Shown here one piece after another: positions 45,870 to 56,822 of a DNA stretch of 56,822 nt. The notes under the pieces are model-generated. The model was not told where the DNA came from. It searched no databases and saw only the letters and a list, made by a program, of their open reading frames with translations. Within the stretch, counting starts at the first letter, position 1, and each line of letters begins with the position of its first letter. The translations under genes were made by a program, and so were the position numbers. The stretch covers positions 1 to 56,822 of the forward strand of contig DAHXNK010000003.1 of assembly GCA_027365415.1 (NCBI GenBank), given 5' to 3'. The stretch comes from Acidobacteriaceae bacterium. GTDB lineage: Bacteria; Acidobacteriota; Terriglobia; Terriglobales; Acidobacteriaceae.

Positions 45870-45941
45870 ATAAAGTTGTAAAGAAGTCGTCAAATGACAC
45901 GGCACGCATCCTTGAAGAAGAAAGCAATACAGGAAGATTGA

Positions 45942-47120
45942 ATGGGCCAGGAACGCATCCAATTTTTTGATACGACGCTGCGCGATGGAGAGCAATCGCC
46001 GGGGTGCAGCATGCACACGGCGGAAAAGCTGCGCATGGCCCGACAACTGGAGACCTTGGGCGTTGATGTGCTGGAGGCTGGCTTTGCCGTCGCCTCCGAT
46101 GGCGACTTTGACGCCGTGCAGTTGATTGCCACCGAGGTGCACGGCCCGCAGATCGCCAGCCTGGCGCGCGCCAAGCGGGAAGATATCGAAACTGCGGCGC
46201 GAGCCTTGGAGGATGCCGGAAGATCTCGCATCCACATCTTTCTTGCCAGCTCGGACATTCATCTGCAATACAAGCTGAAGATCACCCGCGAACAGGCGCT
46301 CGAACAGGCCGACGCTGCGGTTCGTCTGGCCTGCCAGTACGTCCATACTGTGGAGTTTTCCCCGGAGGATTCCACGCGCACCGACCCAGATTTTCTCTGC
46401 AAGATCGTCTCCGTGGCCGTCGAGGCCGGGGCAACGATCATCAACCTTCCTGACACCGTTGGCTATACCATTCCGCAGGAGTACGCTGCGTTGTTTCGCC
46501 TGCTGCGGCAACGGGTGCCCGGCATGGAGAAGGTCACGCTCTCCTGTCATTGCCATAACGATCTTGGCTTGGCAGTTGCCAACACGCTGGCTGCCATTGA
46601 AGCGGGAGCGCGTCAGGTGGAATGCACCATCAACGGCATCGGCGAGCGGGCAGGCAACGCAGCGCTGGAAGAAATTGCCGCCGCCATCCATGTGCGCGCC
46701 GACAAGCTGCCGTTCGTGCATGGGCTAATGCTCGATCAACTTTATCCGACCAGTCAACTGCTCAGCCAGATCATCAGCTATGGGCCGTCCCCGAATAAAG
46801 CCATCGTGGGCAGCAACGCCTTTGCGCATGAGGCGGGCATCCACCAGCACGGCATGTTGTCCAACCCTCTGTGCTACGAGATCATCACGCCCGCCGCCGT
46901 CGGCGTGCCCAGCAATCGCATGGTTCTGGGCAAGCATTCGGGACGACACGCGCTGGCTCATCGCTTGAGCGAATTGGGGCATCCCCTGGATAGTGAGCAT
47001 TTGGAGATCGTGTACCAGAGATTTATTCACCTCGCCGACCGAAAAAAGTCGGTCTATGACCAGGATTTACTTGCGCTGCTATCGGAGGCATCGGCCCCGG
47101 TTCCAACGCAGAAACCCTAG
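45942..47120 (+). CDS. leuA: 2-isopropylmalate synthase lacking the C-terminal regulatory domain
   Basis: 392-aa enzyme that condenses acetyl-CoA and 2-ketoisovalerate, the first committed step to leucine. The catalytic barrel has FFDTTLRDGEQSPG (Arg14, Asp15), the metal histidines His203/His205 in SCHCHNDLG and ECTINGIGERAGNA. The linker has AHEAGIHQHGML and LGKHSGRHAL. Usual bacterial LeuA is about 510-520 aa; this one stops right after the linker subdomains (VYDQDLLALL), so the leucine-binding feedback domain is missing. A related aldol-type synthase is possible, but leuBCD follow at once. It is divergent from lysR. Confidence 0.92.
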   Translation: MGQERIQFFDTTLRDGEQSPGCSMHTAEKLRMARQLETLGVDVLEAGFAVASDGDFDAVQLIATEVHGPQIASLARAKREDIETAARALEDAGRSRIHIFLASSDIHLQYKLKITREQALEQADAAVRLACQYVHTVEFSPEDSTRTDPDFLCKIVSVAVEAGATIINLPDTVGYTIPQEYAALFRLLRQRVPGMEKVTLSCHCHNDLGLAVANTLAAIEAGARQVECTINGIGERAGNAALEEIAAAIHVRADKLPFVHGLMLDQLYPTSQLLSQIISYGPSPNKAIVGSNAFAHEAGIHQHGMLSNPLCYEIITPAAVGVPSNRMVLGKHSGRHALAHRLSELGHPLDSEHLEIVYQRFIHLADRKKSVYDQDLLALLSEASAPVPTQKP

Positions 47121-47147
47121 GTCGGGAAGTTGGATATTTGGAGGAAG

Positions 47148-47190
47148 TCATTCTGAACGGAGCGCAGCAGAGTGAAGAATCCAGACAATT
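47148..47190. repeat. Dispersed-repeat copy between leuA and leuB
   Basis: GTCATTCTGAACGGAGCGCAGCAGAGTGAAGAATCC matches the same repeat type seen near 22360-22408. It lies 28 nt after the leuA stop. The rest of 47191-47313 contains only the leuB leader. Confidence 0.5.
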
Positions 47191-47313
47191 TTTACGGAGA
47201 GAAGTCAAAGTGTTCTGAACGAAAAAACACGATTTTGCATTCCTGAAAAAGTTGCATCGCAGTCGAAATCAGACTGCAAAGAATCAACAACACGAACGGA
47301 TGAGGTTTGAATC

Positions 47314-48435
47314 ATGCAATTGAAGATCACAGTAGTCGCAGGCGACGGCATCGGGCCAGAGGTCACTCGCGAGGCAGTCAGCATTCTCCGCGCTGTGGCG
47401 GAGTTGAACGGCCATCAATTCACATACACCGACATGCCCATCGGCGGCGTTGCGATTCGGCAACACGGCTCCCCGCTGCCAGCGGCGACGCTGGATGCAT
47501 CGCTTGCAAGCGATGCCGTGCTACTGGGCGCGGTCGGCGGCAATGAGTTCAATTCCCTGCCCCCAAGTCAGCGTCCCGAAGCTGGATTGCTGCAATTGCG
47601 ACAGGCGCTTGGCGGATTCGCCAATCTGCGTCCGTCAATTGCGTATCCGGCGCTGGCGGGCAACTCGCCGCTGCGGCCAGAGGTCACCGAAGGCGCGAAT
47701 ATTCTCTTCGTCCGCGAACTGCTCAGCGGCCTCTATTTTGGTTCGCCGCGCTCTTGGAACAAGGACACGGGCGTGGCCTTAAACACCATGTATTACACCC
47801 GCGAAGAGGTACTGCGCGTGGCCCGCGTTGCATTTGAGCAGGCCCGCAAGCGTCGCAAAAAAGTTACCTCCGTGGACAAGGCCAATGTGCTCGAAGTCTC
47901 GCAGCTCTGGCGCGCCGCCGTCACCGAAGTCGCCGCCGAGTATCCCGACGTGACGCTGGAGCACCAATATGTGGATGCCTGCGCCATGCACCTGATGAAC
48001 ACGCCGCGCAACTTTGATGTTGTGCTGGCCGAGAATCTCTTCGGCGACATCCTTACCGACGAAGCTGCCGTTATCACCGGCTCGCTAGGCATGTTGCCTT
48101 CGGCCACCGTCGGCGGCAAGGTCAATCTGTATGAGCCGGTTCACGGATCGGCTCCTGATATCGCGGGCACAGGCAAGGCCAATCCGCTGGGAGCAATTTT
48201 GACTGCGGCGATGTTGCTGCGCCATTCCGCTGGGTTGGAGCAGGACGCGCTGGCCGTGGAAAGCGCCGTCAACAACGTGCTCAGTCAGGGACATCGCACA
48301 ACGGACATTGCCCGCAGCGGCCAGCCTGGACAGCAATCGGGCCAGCACATCGTCAGCACGCAGGAGATGGGCAAGCTGGTCTTTGCCGCGCTGCATGAAA
48401 TCTTCAATCGCAAGCAGGCGCTGCACGCGGTGTAA
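47314..48435 (+). CDS. leuB: 3-isopropylmalate dehydrogenase
   Basis: 373-aa NAD-dependent beta-decarboxylating dehydrogenase. Signature parts are [27 protein letters not shown] (substrate arginines), [24 protein letters not shown] with metal aspartates, and [18 protein letters not shown] for NAD binding. It oxidises 3-isopropylmalate to 2-ketoisocaproate. The ATG follows GATGAGG. Length is normal. It lies 193 nt after leuA and 64 nt before leuC. Confidence 0.97.
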   Translation: MQLKITVVAGDGIGPEVTREAVSILRAVAELNGHQFTYTDMPIGGVAIRQHGSPLPAATLDASLASDAVLLGAVGGNEFNSLPPSQRPEAGLLQLRQALGGFANLRPSIAYPALAGNSPLRPEVTEGANILFVRELLSGLYFGSPRSWNKDTGVALNTMYYTREEVLRVARVAFEQARKRRKKVTSVDKANVLEVSQLWRAAVTEVAAEYPDVTLEHQYVDACAMHLMNTPRNFDVVLAENLFGDILTDEAAVITGSLGMLPSATVGGKVNLYEPVHGSAPDIAGTGKANPLGAILTAAMLLRHSAGLEQDALAVESAVNNVLSQGHRTTDIARSGQPGQQSGQHIVSTQEMGKLVFAALHEIFNRKQALHAV

Positions 48436-48499
48436 ATCTTTTGCAACAGAGTGGTTTTTTGTAACAACAAAGTTTTTTAGACAACAGAAGAAATGGAAA

Positions 48500-49927
48500 A
48501 TGATGGCCGCAAAAGCAAAGACACTTTTCGAGAAAATATGGGACGCACATCTGGTGGCCGAGCCTGCGGGCGAACCAGCACTGCTCTACGTTGACCTACA
48601 CCTGCTGCATGAAGTCACTTCGCCGCAGGCATTTGAAGGTCTGCGCCTAACGAATCGCAAGGTTCGCCGCCCAGACCGCTGCCTGGCTACCGTGGATCAC
48701 AACGTTCCCACCAGCAATGTTCAGGATCGGCTGGTGATTGTCGATGCCATCGCCGCCAAGCAGATTGAAACGCTGCGCCACAACTGCAAGGAATTTGGCA
48801 TTGAGATGTACGACGTGCAATCACCCAAGCAGGGCATTGTCCACGTCATCGGGCCGGAGCAGGGCTTCACCAAGCCGGGCATGACCATCGTCTGCGGCGA
48901 CAGCCACACCAGCACGCACGGAGCCTTCGGCGCGTTGGCCTTCGGCATCGGCACCAGCGAAGTTGAGCACACTCTGGCCACGCAATGCCTGCAACAATCG
49001 CGGGCCAAGTCCTTCCGCATTTCAGTAGAAGGCACACTGCCGCCTGCCGTCACCGCCAAGGATATTGCGCTCGGCATCATTGGCCGCATCGGCACCGATG
49101 GAGCCACCGGCTATGTGATCGAGTACGCTGGCTCGGCCATTCGCGCATTGTCGATGGAAGGCCGCATGACGCTCTGCAATATGAGTATCGAAGCAGGCGC
49201 ACGCGCTGGCATGATCGCGCCCGATGCCACCACCTTCGCCTATCTGAAGGGTCGCCCCAACGCGCCGCAGGGCAAGGCGTGGGAGCAGGCCGTTGCCGAG
49301 TGGAGCCAACTCTCCTCCGACGCGGATGCAAAGTTTGATCGCGAACTGGTCATTGCCGCCAGTGAATTGACCCCCTACGTTTCTTGGGGAACGAATCCCG
49401 GCATGGTGCTTCCGATTACGGGCAGCATCCCCGATCCGGCTGCCTCGACAACGGAAACCGATCGTCGCGCCTGTGAACAGGCATTGAACTATATGGATCT
49501 GAAACCGGGCACGCAGATCGAAGCGATTCCGGTCGATCGCGTCTTTATTGGTTCCTGCACCAATGGCCGCATTGAAGATCTGCGCGCGGCAGCCAAAGTC
49601 GTCTCTGGGTATAAGGTCAGCACACACGTCCACGCGATGGTGGTTCCCGGCTCGCAATTGGTCAAAGAAGAGGCCGAGCGCGAAGGCCTGGATACTATCT
49701 TCCGCAACGCAGGTTTTGAGTGGCGCGAACCGGGCTGCTCCATGTGCCTGGGCATGAACCCGGACATTTTGCAGCCGGGCGAACGTTGTGCTTCCACCAG
49801 CAATCGCAACTTTGAAGGCCGCCAGGGTCGTGGCGGACGCACGCATCTTGTTAGCCCAGCGATGGCCGCAGCCGCAGCCGTCGCTGGCCACTTTACCGAT
49901 GTTCGCAATTGGGAGTTTCGTAAATAG
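48500..49927 (+). CDS. leuC: 3-isopropylmalate dehydratase large subunit
   Basis: 475-aa aconitase-family protein. The 4Fe-4S ligands are Cys353 (GSCTNGR), Cys413 and Cys416 ([10 protein letters not shown]). Other motifs are VDHNVPT and [13 protein letters not shown]. With LeuD it isomerises 2- to 3-isopropylmalate. I chose the ATG at 48500, the first of two adjacent ATGs, just before [15 protein letters not shown], the family N terminus; earlier in-frame starts lie inside leuB. leuD starts 2 nt after the stop. Confidence 0.97.
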   Translation: MMAAKAKTLFEKIWDAHLVAEPAGEPALLYVDLHLLHEVTSPQAFEGLRLTNRKVRRPDRCLATVDHNVPTSNVQDRLVIVDAIAAKQIETLRHNCKEFGIEMYDVQSPKQGIVHVIGPEQGFTKPGMTIVCGDSHTSTHGAFGALAFGIGTSEVEHTLATQCLQQSRAKSFRISVEGTLPPAVTAKDIALGIIGRIGTDGATGYVIEYAGSAIRALSMEGRMTLCNMSIEAGARAGMIAPDATTFAYLKGRPNAPQGKAWEQAVAEWSQLSSDADAKFDRELVIAASELTPYVSWGTNPGMVLPITGSIPDPAASTTETDRRACEQALNYMDLKPGTQIEAIPVDRVFIGSCTNGRIEDLRAAAKVVSGYKVSTHVHAMVVPGSQLVKEEAEREGLDTIFRNAGFEWREPGCSMCLGMNPDILQPGERCASTSNRNFEGRQGRGGRTHLVSPAMAAAAAVAGHFTDVRNWEFRK

Positions 49928-49929
49928 CC

Positions 49930-50580
49930 ATGCAACCCTTTCGCACACTTACGTCGCTGGCAGCCCCGCTCGACCGCGTCAATGTCGATACGGATCAGAT
50001 CATTCCAAAGCAGTTCTTAAAGCGCATTGAGCGCACCGGCTACGGAGAATTTCTCTTCTTCGACTGGCGTCGCAAGGCCGATGGTTCCCCAGATGCAGCC
50101 TTCGTCCTGAACCAGCCGCAATATAAGGACGCGAAGATTCTGCTGGCTGGGCGCAACTTCGGCTGTGGCTCCTCGCGGGAACACGCCGCTTGGGCGCTCT
50201 CCGACTTTGGCTTCCGCTGCGTCATTGCGTCGGCCTTCGCGGATATATTTTTCTCGAACGCTGGCAAAAATGGCATCGTACTGGTCGTGCTCTCGGACGA
50301 GCAAGTCGCCACGTTGATGGAGCGCGCGAAAAAGCCCGGCTATCGGCTCACCGTCTCGCTGGAAGATCAGACTGTGCGCGACGATCAGGGATTTTTGCAG
50401 AGCTTTCAGATCGACGAGTTCCGCCGCTACTGCCTGCTCGAAGGTTTGGATGACATTGGCCTGACGCTGCGTCACGCCGCTGCGCTCGACACGTTTGAGA
50501 AGCAGCACGACAAGGAATTTTGGGTTGCGCCCCGTCCGCAAGCCACCAGCACAGTGACAACACTAGGAGCGCGCGCATGA
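49930..50580 (+). CDS. leuD: 3-isopropylmalate dehydratase small subunit
   Basis: 216-aa swivel-domain partner of LeuC. It has [30 protein letters not shown], the [16 protein letters not shown] substrate loop and [12 protein letters not shown]. The family is about 200 aa, so this is full length with a short tail. The stop overlaps the ilvD start as ATGA, which joins the leu and ilv halves of the array by translational coupling. Confidence 0.97.
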   Translation: MQPFRTLTSLAAPLDRVNVDTDQIIPKQFLKRIERTGYGEFLFFDWRRKADGSPDAAFVLNQPQYKDAKILLAGRNFGCGSSREHAAWALSDFGFRCVIASAFADIFFSNAGKNGIVLVVLSDEQVATLMERAKKPGYRLTVSLEDQTVRDDQGFLQSFQIDEFRRYCLLEGLDDIGLTLRHAAALDTFEKQHDKEFWVAPRPQATSTVTTLGARA

Positions 50581-52289
50581 GCACTCCGGAAAAGAAAAAT
50601 GAAATGAAAAACGGCACTCACAATCCGAAGCGCAACAGCATCCCGCTCACCGAAGGCTCCAGCCGCGCTGCGGCACGCGCCATGCTCCATGCCGTTGGCT
50701 ACACCCGCGAAGATCTGGCCAAGCCCATCATCGGCATCGCCAACACCTGGACGGAGATCGGCCCGTGCAACTTCCATCTGCGCATCATCTCCGAGGCCGT
50801 CAAACAAGGCATCCGCGATGCGGGGGGCACGCCGATGGAGTTCAACACCATCACCATCTCTGATGGCATCACGATGGGCACGCAGGGCATGAAGGCCTCA
50901 CTCATCAGCCGCGAAGTGATTGCGGATTCGGTCGAGCTGGTCGCGCGCGGCAATCTCTTCGACGGTCTGATTGCCATCGCAGGCTGCGATAAAAATCTGC
51001 CCGGAACGGTCATGGCGCTGGCGCGTCTCGACATTCCCTCGCTTATGCTCTACGGCGGCTCCATTGCGCCCGGACACCTCCACGGAAAAGACCTTACCGT
51101 GCAGGATGTCTTTGAAGCGCAAGGCTCCTATGCGGCTGGAAAAATAGACGACAAGGAACTGGAAGCCGTGGAAACCCACGCCTGCCCCGGTGTTGGAGCG
51201 TGCGGCGGCCAGTTCACGGCCAACACAATGGCGATGGCCTTCGAGTTTCTTGGCATCTCGCCCATTGGACTAACCGGCGTGCCCGCGCTTTCTCCAGAAA
51301 AGGGCAAGGCCTCGCGTGCTGCTGGCGCGCTTGTCATCGAACTGGCAAAAAACGACCTGCGCCCATCAAAAATTATCACCCGCGCCTCGCTTGAAAATGC
51401 CATCGCCAGCGTCGCCGCCTCCGGTGGATCGACCAATGCCGTGCTGCATCTGATCGCTATCGCGCATGAGGCGGGCATCGAACTTTCTGTCGATGATTTT
51501 GATCGCATCAGCCGCCAGACTCCCCTGCTCTGCGACATGAAGCCCGGTGGCCGCTATGTAGCCACGGACTATCAGGAAGCTGGCGGCAGCCGACTGCTGG
51601 CGCAGCGTTTGCTTGCTGGCAAAAAAATTGATGGCAGCACGCTGAATGTCTCTGGCCGCACGCTGGCCGAAGAGGCTGCGCTCGCAAAAGAAAAACCAGG
51701 CCAGATTGTCATCCACTCGCTCGACAAACCCCTGAAGGCGACCGGAGGATTGGTTATCCTCAAAGGCAACCTCACCCCCGAAGGCTGCGTCATCAAAGTT
51801 GCCGGGCACGAACGTCTGACGCATCGCGGTCCGGCCCGTGTCTTTGAAACCGAAGAAGCGTGCTTTGCCGCCGTGCAATCTGGAAAGATTCTGCCCAATG
51901 ATGTATTGGTGATTCGCTATGAAGGCCCACGCGGTGGCCCCGGAATGAGAGAAATGCTGCACGTCACCGCAGCCATTGCGGGCATACCAGAATTGAGCGA
52001 GACCGTCGCGCTGCTCACCGATGGTCGATTCTCCGGCGCGACACGCGGCCTGATGGCTGGACATGTCTCTCCCGAAGCCGCGCTCGGCGGGCCAATTGCC
52101 GCTGTGCGCGATGGCGACATCATCGTCTTTGATATTCCAAAGCGCGAGCTGCGCGTCGAGTTGAGCGATGCTGAAATTGCAGCCCGCATGAAGAACTGGC
52201 AAGCCCCTGCACCGCAGTTTACGCGCGGTGTCTTTCGTAAATATGCCGACCGTGTGTCCTCAGCGGCGCACGGCGCCATCACCAACTGA
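50577..52289 (+). CDS. ilvD: Dihydroxy-acid dehydratase
   Basis: 570-aa Fe-S dehydratase that makes the 2-keto acids of valine and isoleucine. Cluster cysteines are visible at [15 protein letters not shown] (Cys137) and [18 protein letters not shown] (Cys203/Cys209). [17 protein letters not shown] and the C-terminal [20 protein letters not shown] are diagnostic. The ATG at 50577 overlaps the leuD stop. A stretch rich in Lys and Asn (about residues 4-18) precedes the conserved domain. Confidence 0.97.
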   Translation: MSTPEKKNEMKNGTHNPKRNSIPLTEGSSRAAARAMLHAVGYTREDLAKPIIGIANTWTEIGPCNFHLRIISEAVKQGIRDAGGTPMEFNTITISDGITMGTQGMKASLISREVIADSVELVARGNLFDGLIAIAGCDKNLPGTVMALARLDIPSLMLYGGSIAPGHLHGKDLTVQDVFEAQGSYAAGKIDDKELEAVETHACPGVGACGGQFTANTMAMAFEFLGISPIGLTGVPALSPEKGKASRAAGALVIELAKNDLRPSKIITRASLENAIASVAASGGSTNAVLHLIAIAHEAGIELSVDDFDRISRQTPLLCDMKPGGRYVATDYQEAGGSRLLAQRLLAGKKIDGSTLNVSGRTLAEEAALAKEKPGQIVIHSLDKPLKATGGLVILKGNLTPEGCVIKVAGHERLTHRGPARVFETEEACFAAVQSGKILPNDVLVIRYEGPRGGPGMREMLHVTAAIAGIPELSETVALLTDGRFSGATRGLMAGHVSPEAALGGPIAAVRDGDIIVFDIPKRELRVELSDAEIAARMKNWQAPAPQFTRGVFRKYADRVSSAAHGAITN

Positions 52290-52304
52290 CGGAGATACCC
52301 TGCC

Positions 52305-54101
52305 ATGAATAACTCCGACAACGCGAATCATGCAGACCCTGCGATTTACAGCCATCCCACGCGCCTGACTGGTGCCGAAACCCTATGGGCCACGCTGGTC
52401 GGCGAAGGCGTGCGCGATGTCTTCGGCTATCCCGGCGGAGCGATTCTGCCCGCCTACGATGCGCTGCGGAAATTCCCCCTCCGCCACATTCTGGTGCGCC
52501 ATGAGCAGGGCGCAGCCCACATGGCCGATGGCTATGCGCGCGCCTCAGGCCGCGTCGGCGTAGCCGTGGCTACCTCCGGCCCCGGCGCAACCAACATGGT
52601 CACTGGCATTGCCAACGCGATGATGGATTCCATTCCGCTGGTCTGCATCACCGGACAAGTCTCCAGCACTGTGCTCGGCACGGACGCATTTCAGGAAGTG
52701 GACATCACAGGCATTACGCTGCCCATCACCAAACACAACTATCTGATTCATCGCGCCGAAGACATTGCCCCCGCCATTCGCGAGGCATTTCTCATCGCAA
52801 AATCTGGTCGTCCCGGCCCGGTGCTGATTGACATCACCAAGAATGCACAGCAGGCATCCGCCATCTTCGATTTCGCCGCCGCCGCGCCCGCTGCCTATCG
52901 CCCGCATCCCATGCTGCGCGCCGATGCCAGCTCCATCCGTGATGCTGCCGAGCTGCTGCGCTCAGCCAAGCGCCCGGTCATTCTAGCCGGACACGGCATT
53001 CTGCAATCGAATGCTATGGAGCAAGTCCGCGCGCTCGCCGAACGGATGCAGATTCCCGTTGCCTGCACGCTGCTCGGACTCGGAGCCTTCCCTGCCTCGC
53101 ATCCGCTGAATCTGGGCATGATGGGGATGCACGGCGAAAGCTGGGTCAATCAGGCCATCCAGCAATCTGACCTGCTGCTTGCCTGCGGAATGCGCTTTGA
53201 TGATCGCGTTACCGGATCCTTGGCGACATACGCGCTCCAAGCCAAAAAAATTCATATCGAGATCGACCCCTCAGAGATCGGAAAAAATGTTCCGGTCGAT
53301 GTCGCGCTGATCGGCGACCTGAAGGAAGTGCTGGAAGTCTTGCTGCCAGCGCTACCAAAAATCAAAAGCAGTGAGTGGCTGCAAGCCATCGACGCCATGA
53401 AGGGCGATGCCGCCGTGCGCGACATCCAGAACCTTCCCGACGATGGCCATCTCTACGCCGCGCATGTGATGCACGATCTCTGGCACGCCACGAGCGGCAA
53501 CGCCATCATCGCCACCGACGTAGGCCAGCATCAAATGTGGGAAGCGCAGTATTACAAGCATGAGCATCCACGCACACTCATCACCTCCGGCGGCTTGGGC
53601 ACGATGGGCTTCGCGCTGCCAGCGGCCATTGGAGCCAAGATTGCCTGCCCCGACAAAGAAGTCTGGGTCATTGCAGGCGACGGCGGCTTCCAGATGACCA
53701 GCCCAGAGTTGGCCACCATCGCGCAGGAAAAAATCAAAGTCAACCTTGCCGTCATCAACAATGGGTATCTCGGCATGGTGCGCCAGTGGCAGGAGCGCTT
53801 CTACGACAAGAATTACGAATGCACGCCGCTGCTCAGCCCGGATTTTGTCAAACTGGCTGGCGCGCACGGCATCGCCGGAGCCACGGCGCGGAAACGCCCT
53901 GAAGCCGTGTCCGCCATTGAGGCTGCGCGCAAACATGACGGCGCATTCCTTATCGACTTCCGCGTGGAGCAGGAGGATTCCGTCTACCCGATGGTACCCG
54001 CCGGAGCCGCGCTGCATGAGATGATTCGTCGCCCGAAAAGCGATCCGCTTAAAAATAATCAACGTCGCAATCCGCTGGTGGAAACCGCATCCGACGTTTA
54101 A
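52305..54101 (+). CDS. ilvB: Acetolactate synthase large (catalytic) subunit
   Basis: 598-aa ThDP- and FAD-dependent enzyme. The catalytic glutamate is Glu67 in RHEQGAAHMADGYARASG. The FAD domain spans the middle (VPVDVALIGDLK), and the ThDP/Mg motif is GDGGFQMTSPELATIAQ followed by NNGYLGMVRQWQE. It condenses pyruvate with pyruvate or 2-ketobutyrate to start valine, leucine and isoleucine synthesis. It is 15 nt after ilvD and 32 nt before its regulatory subunit gene. Confidence 0.97.
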   Translation: MNNSDNANHADPAIYSHPTRLTGAETLWATLVGEGVRDVFGYPGGAILPAYDALRKFPLRHILVRHEQGAAHMADGYARASGRVGVAVATSGPGATNMVTGIANAMMDSIPLVCITGQVSSTVLGTDAFQEVDITGITLPITKHNYLIHRAEDIAPAIREAFLIAKSGRPGPVLIDITKNAQQASAIFDFAAAAPAAYRPHPMLRADASSIRDAAELLRSAKRPVILAGHGILQSNAMEQVRALAERMQIPVACTLLGLGAFPASHPLNLGMMGMHGESWVNQAIQQSDLLLACGMRFDDRVTGSLATYALQAKKIHIEIDPSEIGKNVPVDVALIGDLKEVLEVLLPALPKIKSSEWLQAIDAMKGDAAVRDIQNLPDDGHLYAAHVMHDLWHATSGNAIIATDVGQHQMWEAQYYKHEHPRTLITSGGLGTMGFALPAAIGAKIACPDKEVWVIAGDGGFQMTSPELATIAQEKIKVNLAVINNGYLGMVRQWQERFYDKNYECTPLLSPDFVKLAGAHGIAGATARKRPEAVSAIEAARKHDGAFLIDFRVEQEDSVYPMVPAGAALHEMIRRPKSDPLKNNQRRNPLVETASDV

Positions 54102-54133
54102 CGCTTCAAGCAACAACAAGAGAGGATACATCC

Positions 54134-55835
<1,702 letters not shown>

Positions 55836-55840
55836 GCAAA

Positions 55841-55867
55841 CGCCGCTATTCTCGGCGGCATTTTACG
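55841..55867 (+). terminator. Weak terminator after ilvC
   Basis: CGCCG-N7-CGGCG stem (55841-55857) followed by GCATTTTA, just after the ilvC stop. Short stem and weak U-run, so termination may depend more on the next hairpin. Confidence 0.45.
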
Positions 55868-55880
55868 GCCATCATCAAAA

Positions 55881-55918
55881 AAAATAGGGGGCGCCAATAA
55901 TTTGGATCCCCCTATTTT
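55881..55918. terminator. Bidirectional terminator between ilvC and the surface-protein gene
   Basis: An 11-bp stem AAAATAGGGGG/CCCCCTATTTT (55881-55891 with 55908-55918). An A-run precedes it (a U-run for the minus strand) and TTTTCTTG closes it on the plus strand. It lies between two convergent genes. Confidence 0.75.
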
Positions 55919-55937
55919 CTTGTTTGCGTCTTCCCTT

Positions 55938-56822
55938 CTAGGTGATGGTGAGGGTGATGGTTGTGGTCTGGGGTGTTCCCGATGTTGGGGTCGCCGTGAC
56001 GGTCACGGTTGTAGTCCCCGCAGGCGTGACGCGCACCGCCGCCGTATTCGAAGTCAAGCCAGCGCAGCCGGAGATCCCTGCGGCCAGCGCTCCCGTCATC
56101 AACACCAGCAGGCAGAGTTGCAACATCCGCTGCCGCGTCTTTGAGAGATTCCGCTTGCGTCCGAAGGCGGCCAGTCCGGCCATGCTCCCCGGCCACCAAA
56201 AGGCCAGCGCGGGCAGGATCGGACTCAGCGGGCTTTGTTGCGAACCGAACGGGTTGGGCATGGCCTGCATCCGCGCCAACGGCGGCGTGGTCGTTGCCCC
56301 GGTCTCGATGTTCAGCGCGACACTGACCGCCGTATTGCTGCCATTCAGCGTCACGACGGTGGTTTGCGCCCCCGCATTCCCTGGAAAGTAGCAGTATGTA
56401 TTGGCGGGCAGGCCCGTGCAGCTCAGCGTCAGCTTGCCGCTGTAGCCGCCCGTCGGCGTAATCGTCAGCGTGCTGGCGTCAATTCCTCCCGTCGGAATCG
56501 TCAGCGCGGTTGGCGTTGCCGCCATCGTATAGCTGGGCGGAATCGGCGCAGCCACCGTCACCATCACCGTCGAAGAGGTGCTGGCTGCGTAGTCCGTCGT
56601 TCCCACATAGCTGGCCGTGAAGGCTGGATTGCCGCCCGCTACCAGCGTGGTGGTGGTAAAGGTTGCCACGCCATTGGTCACCGTGCCTGGGCCGAGAAGC
56701 GTGGTTCCGTTGTAGAAGTTCACCGTGCCACTCGGCGTTCCAGCGCTGCTACTTACCGTCGCCGTTAACGTTACGCTACCGCCTGCAGTCGCGCTTGTCG
56801 GAGATGCTGTTAGCGCTGTTGT
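55938..56822 (-). CDS. Ig-like repeat surface protein, 3' part (5' end beyond the window)
   Basis: The frame is open to the right edge, giving 294 residues without a start. It begins inside a bacterial Ig-like repeat (TALTASPTSATAGGSVTLTA, then GTVNFYNGTTLLG), followed by a second Ig-like region (TPTALTIPTGGIDASTLTITP). The C terminus has a hydrophobic stretch (LPALAFWWPGSMAGLAAFG), a basic RKRNLSKTRQR, a second hydrophobic stretch ending ISGCAG and a Thr-rich beta tail (TPAGTTTVTVTATP). This end module recurs in Acidobacteria surface proteins. Probably exported and anchored at the envelope; ligand unknown. Confidence 0.8.
   Translation of the reverse strand, partial: TTALTASPTSATAGGSVTLTATVSSSAGTPSGTVNFYNGTTLLGPGTVTNGVATFTTTTLVAGGNPAFTASYVGTTDYAASTSSTVMVTVAAPIPPSYTMAATPTALTIPTGGIDASTLTITPTGGYSGKLTLSCTGLPANTYCYFPGNAGAQTTVVTLNGSNTAVSVALNIETGATTTPPLARMQAMPNPFGSQQSPLSPILPALAFWWPGSMAGLAAFGRKRNLSKTRQRMLQLCLLVLMTGALAAGISGCAGLTSNTAAVRVTPAGTTTVTVTATPTSGTPQTTTITLTIT

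Noticed and set aside
47121-47313. Attenuator or T-box leader in the leu array
   Set aside because: No leucine-rich leader peptide, T-box consensus or terminator/antiterminator pair is visible; the gap holds a dispersed repeat and the leuB ribosome site.

Overview
The window comes from a Gram-negative bacterium, most probably an Acidobacteriota of the Acidobacteriaceae/Terriglobia type. Pointers are a VWFA-related protein of the acidobacterial kind (14885), an Ig-like surface protein with a C-terminal module typical of the phylum (right edge), an orphan GvpL/GvpF protein, dispersed intergenic repeats of known acidobacterial style, and outer-membrane partners (TolC proteins, beta-barrels). This assignment is inference; no 16S gene is present. 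The DNA is gene-dense, moderately GC-rich and almost wholly chromosomal housekeeping. I see no phage, integron, transposase or CRISPR array.

Layout. 0.1-0.9 kb: orphan GvpL/F gene with a strong terminator. 1.1-9.3 kb, minus strand: manA, manC, phosphohexomutase, HAD phosphatase, lone ABC ATPase, gph, uvrB, tRNA-Lys; the first three genes together convert fructose-6-P to GDP-mannose. 9.4-12.2 kb, plus: cysteine desulfurase and mnmA (tRNA 2-thiolation), then rpsT. 12.3-14.6 kb, minus: two family-4 glycosyltransferases. 14.9-22.2 kb, plus: VWFA-related secreted protein, then a TolC / adaptor / RND efflux operon. 22.4-23.1 kb, minus: tmRNA and purS. 23.2-24.4 kb, plus: ppa and recX. 24.4-26.5 kb, minus: nucleoside phosphorylase and FucP-type permease. 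26.7-28.0 kb: MFS exporter. 28.1-38.4 kb, minus except tRNA-Asp: mdtA-mdtB-mdtC tripartite efflux genes, infC and a second TolC. 38.8-41.9 kb, plus: HAD-UbiA fusion, ispD, ispF. 41.9-45.8 kb, minus: a LysR regulator, two tandem Spy-like periplasmic proteins and two tandem outer-membrane beta-barrels. 45.9-55.8 kb, plus: leuA-leuB-leuC-leuD-ilvD-ilvB-ilvN-ilvC, nearly the whole branched-chain amino acid pathway in one array. Right edge, minus: the 3' end of an Ig-like surface protein gene.

Points that stand out. infC appears to start at an AUC codon behind a perfect GGAGG. purS looks leaderless, with a TATAAT box ending 7 nt before its ATG. LeuA lacks the C-terminal feedback domain and is followed by a dispersed repeat. 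Two unrelated envelope gene families are each duplicated in tandem side by side (41.9-44.7 kb). IspD carries a loop insertion and IspF a C-terminal tail. No wholly new multi-gene system is evident; the duplicated envelope locus and the acidobacterial C-terminal anchor module are the best candidates for something undescribed.

Start codons were chosen from Shine-Dalgarno-like sequences, overlaps with upstream stops and family alignment from memory. No database search was possible.
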